A DNA stretch of 64,000 bases from Ancylobacter sp. WKF20 (lineage in GTDB: Bacteria; Pseudomonadota; Alphaproteobacteria; Rhizobiales; Xanthobacteraceae), in the NCBI RefSeq assembly GCF_029760895.1, contig NZ_CP121679.1:2608501-2672500 (forward strand). Direction: 5' to 3'. Below the pieces are notes generated by a model. That model had not been told where the DNA came from and did not search any database. It saw nothing but the letters and a program-made list of their open reading frames with translations. The translations under genes and the position numbers were made by a program. Shown here piece by piece: positions 42,787 to 50,259 of the stretch (position 1 is its first letter; the number at the start of each line of letters is the position of its first letter).

Positions 42787-42820
42787 GCAAGCTTCGCGCA
42801 AGCCCGCCATGCGAGGGTCA
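42787..42820 (+). promoter_or_regulatory. Flagellin promoter box (11-bp direct repeat plus GCGAGGGTCA)
   Basis: GCAAG at 42787-42791 and again at 42798-42802 are exact repeats 11 bases apart; GCGAGGGTCA follows after 8 bases (42811-42820), identical in sequence and spacing to the DUF1217 promoter. It lies 177 bases before the flagellin ATG, implying a structured leader of about 150 bases. Confidence 0.65.
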
Positions 42821-42933
42821 CGCCATGGCAGATTGACTGCTGGCCCCCAGGTGGGCCCGCAGGTGAGGCCGCCCCGAGTGGGGCCTCCGCCAAAGGCATG
42901 ATGCCGCTTCTGCCATGCCGGTTTCAGCCCGGT

Positions 42934-42972
42934 ATGTCCCCTTGAAACCTCTATCTCCACACAAAGGGACAT
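42934..42972 (+). promoter_or_regulatory. Flagellin mRNA leader hairpin covering the ribosome binding site
   Basis: ATGTCCCCTTG (42934-42944) can pair with CAAAGGGACAT (42962-42972), 11 bp with one mismatch and a 17-base loop. The right arm contains the AAAGGGA ribosome binding site just before the ATG at 42979, so folding would block translation. It is a candidate FlbT or temperature/assembly control point. Confidence 0.6.
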
Positions 42973-42978
42973 TTCGTC

Positions 42979-44232
42979 ATGACCAGCCTGATGACCAACA
43001 CCTCCTCGATGGTTGCCCTGCAGACCCTGCGGACGATCAACTCGAGCCTCGACCAGACCAACAACCGCGTCTCCACCGGTCTCCGCGTCAATTCGGCGTC
43101 CGACAACGCGGCTTATTGGTCGATCGCCACGACGACCCGCTCCGACAACGGTGCGCTCGGCGCGGTGAAGGACTCCCTCGGCCTCGCCAAGTCTTCGGTT
43201 GATACCGTCAACACCGGTCTCGATACCGTTCGCACGGCGCTGCAGAAGGTGAAGGAAAAGCTCATCACGGCCGCGTCCCCGGACGCCGACCGCGCCAAGC
43301 TGCAGACCGAAATCGGCAGCCTGCTGAACGAGCTGAAGAACAACGCGCAGAGCACGGTCATCTCCGGCAGCAACTGGCTGGCGGTCGACTCGAGCGCGGC
43401 GAACTACAATGCCACCAAGGCGGTGGTCGCGTCGTTCTCCCGCACCGGCGATTCGGTGCAGGTCGACACGATCGACATCGACACCAGCGCGTTCAAGCTG
43501 CTCGATGACAACTCCACCGTTCACACCGCGGTTGACGCCGCCGTGACCACCGCGTCGGCGACCTACACCACCGCGGCCACCACGGCGACGACCACCTACA
43601 CCACGGCCAAGACCACGGCGACCACCGCCTACGACACGGCGATTGGTACCGCGGATACGACCTTCGCTGGTAGCGCCATGGACGCCGCGGCTGTTGCCGC
43701 CCGTGATGCCGCCTACGCGACGGCCAAGAACACCCGCGACGCCGCCTTTGCCACCGCGGAAACCGCGAAGAAGACGGCTCTCGACGGCGCGGTTCTCGCG
43801 CTGAAGAACTCGCTGGGCGCCTCGGGTACCGATAGCCTCGGCATCCTCGACAAGTCCCGCGTGGCCGCCACCGACAGCGGTACCGCCACCGTCAGCTCGA
43901 TCATGGACATTGATGTCTCGTCCCTGACCTCGAGCCAGGCCGACCTCGACAAGATCGCGAACTACACCTCGATCGTCGACGCCGCCCTGAGCGACCTGAC
44001 CGACGCGTCGACGAGCCTCGGCTCGACGGCCAGCCGCATCGAGTCGCAGACGAACTTCGTGCAGGCTCTTCAGGACGCCAACAACCGCGCCATCGGCGCT
44101 CTTGTTGACGCGAACATGGAAGAGGAGTCGACCCGTCTGAAGGCGCTGCAGACCCAGCAGCAGCTCGCCGTTCAGTCGCTCGGTATCGCCAATTCCAGCT
44201 CGCAGAGCGTGCTCAGCCTCTTCCGCGGCTGA
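42979..44232 (+). CDS. Flagellin
   Basis: The 417-residue filament protein has conserved D0/D1 ends: TNTSSMVALQTLRTINSSLDQTNNRVSTGLRVNSASDNAAYWSIA at the N-terminus, and SIVDAALSDLTDASTSLGSTASRIE to QQQLAVQSLGIANSSSQSVLSLFRG at the C-terminus. The middle (about 195-277) is Ala/Thr-rich and built from 11-residue repeats of the type (A/T)(Y/F)xTAxxTAxx. No signal peptide is present; export is through the flagellar type III system. It is the only flagellin gene in the window, whereas rhizobia often have several. Its leader carries a box and hairpin, and a terminator follows. Confidence 0.96.
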   Translation: MTSLMTNTSSMVALQTLRTINSSLDQTNNRVSTGLRVNSASDNAAYWSIATTTRSDNGALGAVKDSLGLAKSSVDTVNTGLDTVRTALQKVKEKLITAASPDADRAKLQTEIGSLLNELKNNAQSTVISGSNWLAVDSSAANYNATKAVVASFSRTGDSVQVDTIDIDTSAFKLLDDNSTVHTAVDAAVTTASATYTTAATTATTTYTTAKTTATTAYDTAIGTADTTFAGSAMDAAAVAARDAAYATAKNTRDAAFATAETAKKTALDGAVLALKNSLGASGTDSLGILDKSRVAATDSGTATVSSIMDIDVSSLTSSQADLDKIANYTSIVDAALSDLTDASTSLGSTASRIESQTNFVQALQDANNRAIGALVDANMEEESTRLKALQTQQQLAVQSLGIANSSSQSVLSLFRG

Positions 44233-44284
44233 TGACGGGGCTTCGGCCCTCCTAAGTGTGTCTCCCGCCGTTCGCGGCGCAACT

Positions 44285-44323
44285 GGCCACGCTCCCGCCC
44301 CCGGAGCGTGGCCTTTCTTTTTT
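44285..44323 (+). terminator. Rho-independent terminator after flagellin gene
   Basis: A perfect 11-bp stem, GGCCACGCTCC (44285-44295) with GGAGCGTGGCC (44303-44313) and a 7-base loop, is followed by TTTCTTTTTT. It is the clearest terminator in the window. Confidence 0.95.
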
Positions 44324-44595
44324 ACGGCCCGCCGCCGCCTCGCCTCCCGACGGCCGCGCCACGCAATCTCCAGGCAAGCTCGCCGGCGCATGGTGTCCTC
44401 GGGCAGTCGGTGTACCCCAGCCCGGCACTGCCCTTGCGCGGCACCCCGCGCCGACCCGCGTTGAACCCACGCCCCCCGGGAACGACGCGACCGTCGAAGC
44501 TGACGCCCCGGGCCCCCGCCCCGGGGCGTCACGCCGCGAGACCAAGGAACTGCCGCCATGATGGCGGGAGATAGCGGGGATGGAGCGGATAGCCG
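44324..44595 (+). promoter_or_regulatory. Upstream region of fliF with a weak direct-repeat box
   Basis: This is the remainder of a 363-base gap after the flagellin terminator. GCAAT (44363-44367) and GCAAG (44374-44378) are 11 bases apart, as in the other flagellar boxes, but no AGGGT-type element follows at the usual distance and the fliF start is 218 bases away. Short open frames here have no recognisable product. Confidence 0.4.
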
Positions 44596-46245
44596 ATGAT
44601 CGGTGGCCAGCAGATCGAGATGCTCTTGAGCAACCTGCGCCAGCTTGGTGCGCGGCGCCTCATCGCGCTCGGCCTCATCGGCCTGACCGTCCTCGCCGCC
44701 ATCTCCCTTGGGGCCTATTTCCTCAGCCGCCCGGCCACCGAGACGCTTTACGCCAACCTCAACCGCGAGGATGTCACCCGCATCGGCGGGGCCCTCAAGG
44801 ATGCCGGCGTCACCTTCGATGTGAACTCCGACGGCACCGCCGTGCTGGTGGCGCCCGCCGATACGGCCCGCGCCCGCATGCTGCTGGCCGAGAAGGGCCT
44901 GCCGCAGAGCTCCAGCTCCGGCTATGAGCTGTTCAACGACATGAACTCGCTCGGCCTGACCTCCTTCATGCAGGAGATCACCAAGGTCCGCGCGCTCGAG
45001 GGCGAGCTCGCCCGCACCATCCAGACGATGAAGGGCGTCAAGGCCGCCCGCGTGCACATCGTGCTGCCCGATCGCGGCTCCTTCCGCCGCGAGCAGCAGC
45101 AGGCCTCCGCCTCCGTCGTCATCCGCACCGAGGCCGCCGCCGACGCCTCCAGCGCCGACGCCATCCGCCATCTCGTCGCCGCGGCCCTGCCCGGCATGAA
45201 GATGGACTCGGTCACCGTCCTCAACACCGAAGGCGCCGTGCTCGCGGCGGGCGACGATCCGTCCAACGCCGCCGGCGGCAAGAAGGCGCTGCTTCAGGAC
45301 CAGGTGAACCGCGACACCGAGGCCAAGATCCGCCGCGCCCTCACGCCCTATCTCGGCATCGACAATTTCCAGATCAGCGTCTCCTCGCGGCTCGACACCG
45401 ACCGCGTGACGATGAACGAGACGACCTTCGATCCCGCCTCCAAGACCGAGCGCTCGGTGCGTGTCATCAAGGAGACCGGCACCTCGCAGAACCGCTCGCA
45501 GCAGCAGGCCACCTCCGTCCAGCAGAACATCCCGCAGCAGCAGGCGGGCGGCGCAGGCGGTGCGGGCAACAATTCCAATGAAGAGAACAACCGCCGCGAG
45601 GAACTGACCAATTTCGAAATCTCCTCGCGCAGCACCGAGACGGTGCGCGAGGGCTTCACGGTCGAGAACCTGTCCATCGCCATCCTGGTCAATCGTGAGC
45701 GGCTGGTCGCGGCGGGCGACGCCAAGGAAGCGGTGCCGCTGGAGACGCAAATCTACGAGATCGAGCAGCTCGCGGGCGCCGCCGCCGGCTTCGACAAGGC
45801 GCGCGGCGACAAGCTCAAGGTCTCCGCCGTCGCCTTCGCCGCCGGCAATGGCGAGCTGGAGCCGGTTCCCCCGCTGAGCTGGACCGACGTGATGATGCGC
45901 CAGGCCGGCACGCTGGTGAACGCCGCCACCATCCTCATCGTCGCCGCTCTGCTCATCTGGTTCGGCCTGAAGCCGGCGGTGCGCGCCATCGTCGCCCGTC
46001 CGGAAGAAGCCGAAGCCATCGAGGCCGCCATGCTGGCCGGCCCCGGCAGCCTTGCCGCCGGCGAGCTTCCCGCACCGGAAGGCAGCGGCACCCCTGGCGT
46101 GATCGAGCCGGTGAACCTCATCGAGGATCTCACCAGCAAGATGAACCGCTCGCCGCAGAAGCGGCTGGAACAGATCGTCGAGTTCGATGAGGAGCAGGCC
46201 GCCGCCATCCTCCGGCAGTGGCTGCAGCAGGAGGTTCGTGCCTGA
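44596..46245 (+). CDS. fliF: Flagellar MS-ring protein FliF
   Basis: The 549-residue protein has an N-terminal transmembrane helix, the ring-building motifs LYANLNREDVTRIGGALKDAGVTFDV and LQDQVNRDTEAKIRRALTPYLGIDNFQISV, a Gln/Gly-rich flexible loop (about residues 295-330) and a second transmembrane helix near 440-460, followed by a cytoplasmic tail for FliG. It begins the fliF-fliH-motB-motC-fliK-slt run and overlaps fliH (TGATG). Confidence 0.96.
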   Translation: MIGGQQIEMLLSNLRQLGARRLIALGLIGLTVLAAISLGAYFLSRPATETLYANLNREDVTRIGGALKDAGVTFDVNSDGTAVLVAPADTARARMLLAEKGLPQSSSSGYELFNDMNSLGLTSFMQEITKVRALEGELARTIQTMKGVKAARVHIVLPDRGSFRREQQQASASVVIRTEAAADASSADAIRHLVAAALPGMKMDSVTVLNTEGAVLAAGDDPSNAAGGKKALLQDQVNRDTEAKIRRALTPYLGIDNFQISVSSRLDTDRVTMNETTFDPASKTERSVRVIKETGTSQNRSQQQATSVQQNIPQQQAGGAGGAGNNSNEENNRREELTNFEISSRSTETVREGFTVENLSIAILVNRERLVAAGDAKEAVPLETQIYEIEQLAGAAAGFDKARGDKLKVSAVAFAAGNGELEPVPPLSWTDVMMRQAGTLVNAATILIVAALLIWFGLKPAVRAIVARPEEAEAIEAAMLAGPGSLAAGELPAPEGSGTPGVIEPVNLIEDLTSKMNRSPQKRLEQIVEFDEEQAAAILRQWLQQEVRA

Positions 46246-46913
46246 TGCATATGCTGATCGGTCATCTTCCCGACTTCTCGCACAGCATGCCCCGCCGTCC
46301 GGGCACCGAGGCGGCCAAGGACGTTCCTCCCACGCCGCTCATCAAGCCCGCCGCGGCTCCGGCGATCGCCCCGCCCAAACCGGCCGTCAGCTCCGGACCC
46401 GATCTCGCGGCCATCGCCGCCCAGGCTGCGGCCGAGGGCCGTCGCGCTGGGGCGGCCGATGCCCGCGTCGAATTCGAGCGCCTGCGCACCGAGGATATGG
46501 CCCGCGCCGAGCAGCGCGTCGCCGAGGAGCGGCGGAACTGGATCGACTCGGAGAGCAACCGGCTCGCCGGTGCCATCGATTCCGGCCTGGAGGCGCTGCG
46601 CCAGGAACTCGCGCAGAGCCTCGCCCGCCTCATCAGCCCGTTCCTGCAGACCGCCGTGCGCGAGCGCGCCCTCATCGAGATGGCCGCCGTGATCAATGAC
46701 ACGCTGACCGGCAGCGACAACCCGGTGATGCGCGTGACCGGCTCGCCCGACCTGATCGACGAGCTGCGCACGCGGATCGACCCGCGCGCGCCCGTCAGCT
46801 TCGAGCCGGGCAGCCAGAGCGAAGTGATCGTCACGGTCGGGGCGACAACCCTTGAGACCCAGATGCAGGCATGGACGGCGCGGCTCGGTGCCGCCACCGC
46901 CGGAGACGAATAA
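46245..46913 (+). CDS. fliH: FliH-like flagellar export ATPase regulator
   Basis: The 222-residue protein has a Pro-rich N-terminus, a long central helix (AAQAAAEGRRAGAADARVEFERLRTEDMARAEQRVAEERR) and a C-terminal region like FliH/YscL. Position after fliF and before motB supports the assignment, since FliH regulates FliI and docks it to the C-ring. Sequence conservation in this family is low. Confidence 0.78.
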   Translation: MHMLIGHLPDFSHSMPRRPGTEAAKDVPPTPLIKPAAAPAIAPPKPAVSSGPDLAAIAAQAAAEGRRAGAADARVEFERLRTEDMARAEQRVAEERRNWIDSESNRLAGAIDSGLEALRQELAQSLARLISPFLQTAVRERALIEMAAVINDTLTGSDNPVMRVTGSPDLIDELRTRIDPRAPVSFEPGSQSEVIVTVGATTLETQMQAWTARLGAATAGDE

Positions 46914-46915
46914 GA

Positions 46916-48235
46916 ATGGCCGAGGGCGGGCACGAGCTCATCATCATCAAGCGGCACGACGACGAGGAGCACGAGCATCACTCGAGCGCCTGGAAGGTCG
47001 CGCATGCCGACTTCATGACGGCCATGATGGCGTTCTTCCTCATCATGTGGCTGATCAACGTCACCGATAAGGATGTGCGCAAGGCCATCGCCAACTACTT
47101 CAATCCGGTGAACCTTTCGGAGGCGATCAGCGAGCGCAAGGGCCTCAACGACCCCGAGGACATCAAGGATCTCGGCACCTCGGCCGATGGCGAGGCCGCG
47201 TCCACCCTGAAGAACACCACCGGCGAGGGCACCGGCGCGGGCGACGACGTGCAGCAGGGCAAGGCCGAGCGCACGCTGTTCCAGGACCCCTATGCCGTCC
47301 TCGCCCAGATCGCCGCCGAAGCACCGCCGAACACCCCGACCTCCCCGGACGCCGCCATTGGCGACATCTCGCCGGACGGCGCGGGCAGCGGCGAGCAGCA
47401 CCGCGATCCGTTCGATCCGGTCTACTGGCAGATGAACTCCTCGCCCAAGTCGCGCAAGCTCGCCGATGCCAAGGGCATGTCCGAGCAGAAGGGCACGAAG
47501 CCCGACGCCAGCGCTCCGCGTACCGGCGAAGAGACCGACACCACTGCCGAGATGCAGATGGGCCCGGATGACTCCGTCGATGTCGCCGGGGTCACTACGC
47601 TCACGCCGACCGGCTCTCCGTCCACCGGCAGTGCCGCCGCCGCGAACGCCCCCAAGCCCGAGGCGGCGGGCGCGCAGCAGGCCGGCGCGGGCAAGGCGGA
47701 TACGTCCGGCAAGGCGGATGCGTCGGGCAAAACCGATGCGTCTGGCAAGGCCGACGCGTCCGGCAAGACGGATACCGTCGGCAAGCTGGAGACCGAGATC
47801 AAGGCCGACATCGCCGAGGCCATGGGCACCGCGGTCGGTCCGCGCGTGGACGTCCGTCGCACCAAGGACGGCATCGTCATCAGCCTCACCGACGATATCG
47901 ACTTCACCATGTTCCCGATCGGCTCCGCCGTGCCAGACGGCAGGCTGGTGAACGCCATGGCCAAGATCGCCAAGACGCTGGCATCCCGGCCGGGCGAGGT
48001 CGTCGTGCGCGGTCACACCGACGGGCGCCCATTCCGCTCGGCCAATTACGACAACTGGCAGCTCTCCGCCGCCCGCGCCAACATCGCTCACTACATGCTG
48101 GTGCGCGGCGGACTGGACGACAAGCGCGTCGGCAAGATCGAAGGCTTCGCCGACCGCAACCTGAAGAACAAGGCCGATCCCAACGCGCCGGAAAACCGCC
48201 GTATCGAAATCGTTCTGCGGGAACCCACGTCATGA
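46916..48235 (+). CDS. motB: Flagellar motor stator protein MotB with extended periplasmic linker
   Basis: The 439-residue protein has a charged N-terminus (ELIIIKRHDDEEHEHH), a transmembrane helix with the proton-binding Asp (ADFMTAMMAFFLIMWLI), a linker of about 250 residues and a peptidoglycan-binding OmpA-like domain (VVVRGHTDGRPFRSANYDNWQLSAARA). The linker contains five GK(A/T)D(A/T)S-type hexapeptides encoded by 18-bp repeats at 47690-47779. MotB anchors MotA to the wall; in rhizobia the linker region interacts with MotC. It overlaps motC by four bases. Confidence 0.95.
   Translation: MAEGGHELIIIKRHDDEEHEHHSSAWKVAHADFMTAMMAFFLIMWLINVTDKDVRKAIANYFNPVNLSEAISERKGLNDPEDIKDLGTSADGEAASTLKNTTGEGTGAGDDVQQGKAERTLFQDPYAVLAQIAAEAPPNTPTSPDAAIGDISPDGAGSGEQHRDPFDPVYWQMNSSPKSRKLADAKGMSEQKGTKPDASAPRTGEETDTTAEMQMGPDDSVDVAGVTTLTPTGSPSTGSAAAANAPKPEAAGAQQAGAGKADTSGKADASGKTDASGKADASGKTDTVGKLETEIKADIAEAMGTAVGPRVDVRRTKDGIVISLTDDIDFTMFPIGSAVPDGRLVNAMAKIAKTLASRPGEVVVRGHTDGRPFRSANYDNWQLSAARANIAHYMLVRGGLDDKRVGKIEGFADRNLKNKADPNAPENRRIEIVLREPTS
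47690..47779 (+). repeat. Five 18-bp tandem repeats in motB linker
   Basis: Five consecutive 18-base units starting GGCAA(G/A) encode GKADTS, GKADAS, GKTDAS, GKADAS and GKTDTV. The repeats keep frame, so copy-number changes would lengthen or shorten the MotB linker without truncating it. Confidence 0.8.
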
Positions 48236-50259
48236 CCCATGCGAAGAGGGGCGCGCTCCGTCGCGCCGGGAACCAGCTTGCCGGAACCGCCTCGCTGCTC
48301 GTGCTGATGGCGGTGTCCTCCACCGCCTTCGCCCAGCAGGATCCCTGGGCGGATGTGCGCGCGATCGACGCCGCCGCCGCGCTGCAGGCCGCAGCCGGCC
48401 CCGGCGCGGGGCTGCCGATCCCGCTCGCGCCGGGCGTGCGCGCAGCTCAGCCGAAGCCCGCAGCGGTTCGCCAGCGCCTCGCCCTGCCCGCCACCGCGCC
48501 GCTGCCGCCGGCCCGTCCCCTTCCCTATGAGGATGTCGCCCCCACTGTCGCGTCGGCGAGCCCGGCCGATACCTCCCCTGCCGAGATGCAGCAGGCCCCG
48601 ACGGCGCTTGGCGAAGTCGCGCCTACTGAAGCCGCTTCTGGCGACGCGAATTCTGGCGGCACGACTCCGGCCGAGCCCGCGCAGGCGGTCGCATCCCTTG
48701 CCGGCCCTGCCATCGCAAACGCCGCGCCCGATGCCCCGGCGAATGCCGATGCCGCCTCGGCCCCTCTTGTTCCGCCGGCCGAGCCGGCCCTGCCCGCCCC
48801 GGTGACGGTCGCGGCGGCACGCCCGGCCGCGCCCGCTCCCGCGGCGACGACGCTGTCCTGGGAAATTCTCGGTGCGCCGCTGAATTCGCTCTTCCCGCCA
48901 GCCTTCGCCGCGCCGGCCATGCCGGAGCCGGAGCGTTCGCCGATCGGCGCGGCCTCCGGGCCTGCCCCGCAGCAGGTCGCGATGGGCACCCTCACCGGCA
49001 TCTTCACCGGCTCGGAGGAGCCCGCCGGCGAGGCCGCCCATGGCGACGCGAAAGCGGACGGCGACGCAAAGGGCGAGGGCGAGGCGGCGGCTAAGGCCGA
49101 AGCGCCCCCGCCGCCCCCGCCGCCGATCTTCCGCGATCTGCGCCAGCTTCAGCGCCTGCAGGACCGTATGGCGCTGGGCGAACCCAACGCGCTCGACGAA
49201 CAGAACGCGCTCCTCATGGCCCTCGACCTGCAGTTCCGCAGCGTCGATGTCAGCGCCTGGAAGGAGCCGAGCAATGCCCGGGCGCTGGTGCTCTATCTGC
49301 TGAGCGGCGGCAGCCCGAAGACGGTGCGCACCGTGCTGGCCAATGGTGCTGACCCGGCCGTCGACCCGCGCCTGGTGCGCGGCGCCCTCGCCTATGTGGA
49401 AGGGCGCGAGGCCGACGCGGTCAAGGATCTCGGCGAAATCGACGCGCGGAGCCTGCCCGCCAGCCTCGGCGGCCAGGTCGCGTTGGCGCAGGCCGCGCTC
49501 TGGGTGCGCAAGGATCAGGCGCGCGCCGCCCTCCTGCTCGATCAGGCGCGCGTGCTCGCGCCGGGCACGCTGGTGGAAGAAGGCGCGCTGCGCCGCGCCA
49601 TCCTCATCGCCGCGCAGGCCAACGATCTCGACACCTTCGAGCGGCTGACCGCGACCTATCTCGGCCGGTTCCGCCATTCGGTCTATGCCGGCAATTTCCG
49701 CCAGCGCTTCGCCGCCGCGCTCACCCGCATGAGCTTCATCGACAATGCGGACGAATTCCACCGCCTCGACGGGGTGCTGCGCCCCATCGAGCCGGAAGGC
49801 CGGCGCGACATCCTGCTCATCATCGCGCAGGGCGCGGTGGTGCAGGGCAAGACGGCGGCGGCCATCATGGCGGCCGACCGCGTGCTCAAGGCCGCGCCAG
49901 TCGGCAGCCTGGATTCCCAGCGCGCCACGCTCTATCGCGGCGCGGCCATGGCCGCCTCCGCGACCGAGTATGAAGCCGCCGGGCGCCAGCTGCGCGCGGT
50001 GAGCCGCGACCGGCTGGCCAATGCGGACCTCGCTTTGCTCAACACCGCCCTCTCCGTGGTCAACTCGATCGAGCAGGCAGGGCTGGTGACGCTCGCGGCG
50101 ACGGACGCCGCCGCGCCGGCCGCCCCTGCCGGCGGAACTGAATCCGCCGCGAGCACAGGCAGCGAAGCGGCTGCGGCCGCCGACGACAGCGCCATGGTCG
50201 GCAAGGCGCGCAATCTTCTGGGCAGCACCGAGAAACTCCTCGCGGAGGCGCCGCTATGA
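48232..50259 (+). CDS. motC: Periplasmic motor protein MotC
   Basis: The 675-residue protein has a signal peptide (cleavage near AFAQQ), a long Ala/Pro-rich low-complexity region (about 45-300) and a helical TPR-like C-terminal domain (RDLRQLQRLQDRMALGEPNALDEQNALLMALD, LVEEGALRRAILIAAQANDLDTFERL). MotC binds the MotB linker in rhizobia and is stabilised by MotE, also encoded here. The low-complexity part is longer than I recall for rhizobial homologues. Confidence 0.9.
   Translation: MTHAKRGALRRAGNQLAGTASLLVLMAVSSTAFAQQDPWADVRAIDAAAALQAAAGPGAGLPIPLAPGVRAAQPKPAAVRQRLALPATAPLPPARPLPYEDVAPTVASASPADTSPAEMQQAPTALGEVAPTEAASGDANSGGTTPAEPAQAVASLAGPAIANAAPDAPANADAASAPLVPPAEPALPAPVTVAAARPAAPAPAATTLSWEILGAPLNSLFPPAFAAPAMPEPERSPIGAASGPAPQQVAMGTLTGIFTGSEEPAGEAAHGDAKADGDAKGEGEAAAKAEAPPPPPPPIFRDLRQLQRLQDRMALGEPNALDEQNALLMALDLQFRSVDVSAWKEPSNARALVLYLLSGGSPKTVRTVLANGADPAVDPRLVRGALAYVEGREADAVKDLGEIDARSLPASLGGQVALAQAALWVRKDQARAALLLDQARVLAPGTLVEEGALRRAILIAAQANDLDTFERLTATYLGRFRHSVYAGNFRQRFAAALTRMSFIDNADEFHRLDGVLRPIEPEGRRDILLIIAQGAVVQGKTAAAIMAADRVLKAAPVGSLDSQRATLYRGAAMAASATEYEAAGRQLRAVSRDRLANADLALLNTALSVVNSIEQAGLVTLAATDAAAPAAPAGGTESAASTGSEAAAAADDSAMVGKARNLLGSTEKLLAEAPL

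Noticed and set aside
42622..45750. 1042-codon open frame on the minus strand across the flagellin and fliF genes
   Set aside because: It is antisense to two unmistakable flagellar genes and two terminators, and its product is an Arg/His/Gly-rich composition typical of reverse frames in GC-rich DNA.
46262..48091. 609-codon minus-strand frame opposite fliH and motB
   Set aside because: Antisense to two coupled flagellar genes; no ribosome binding site or recognisable product.
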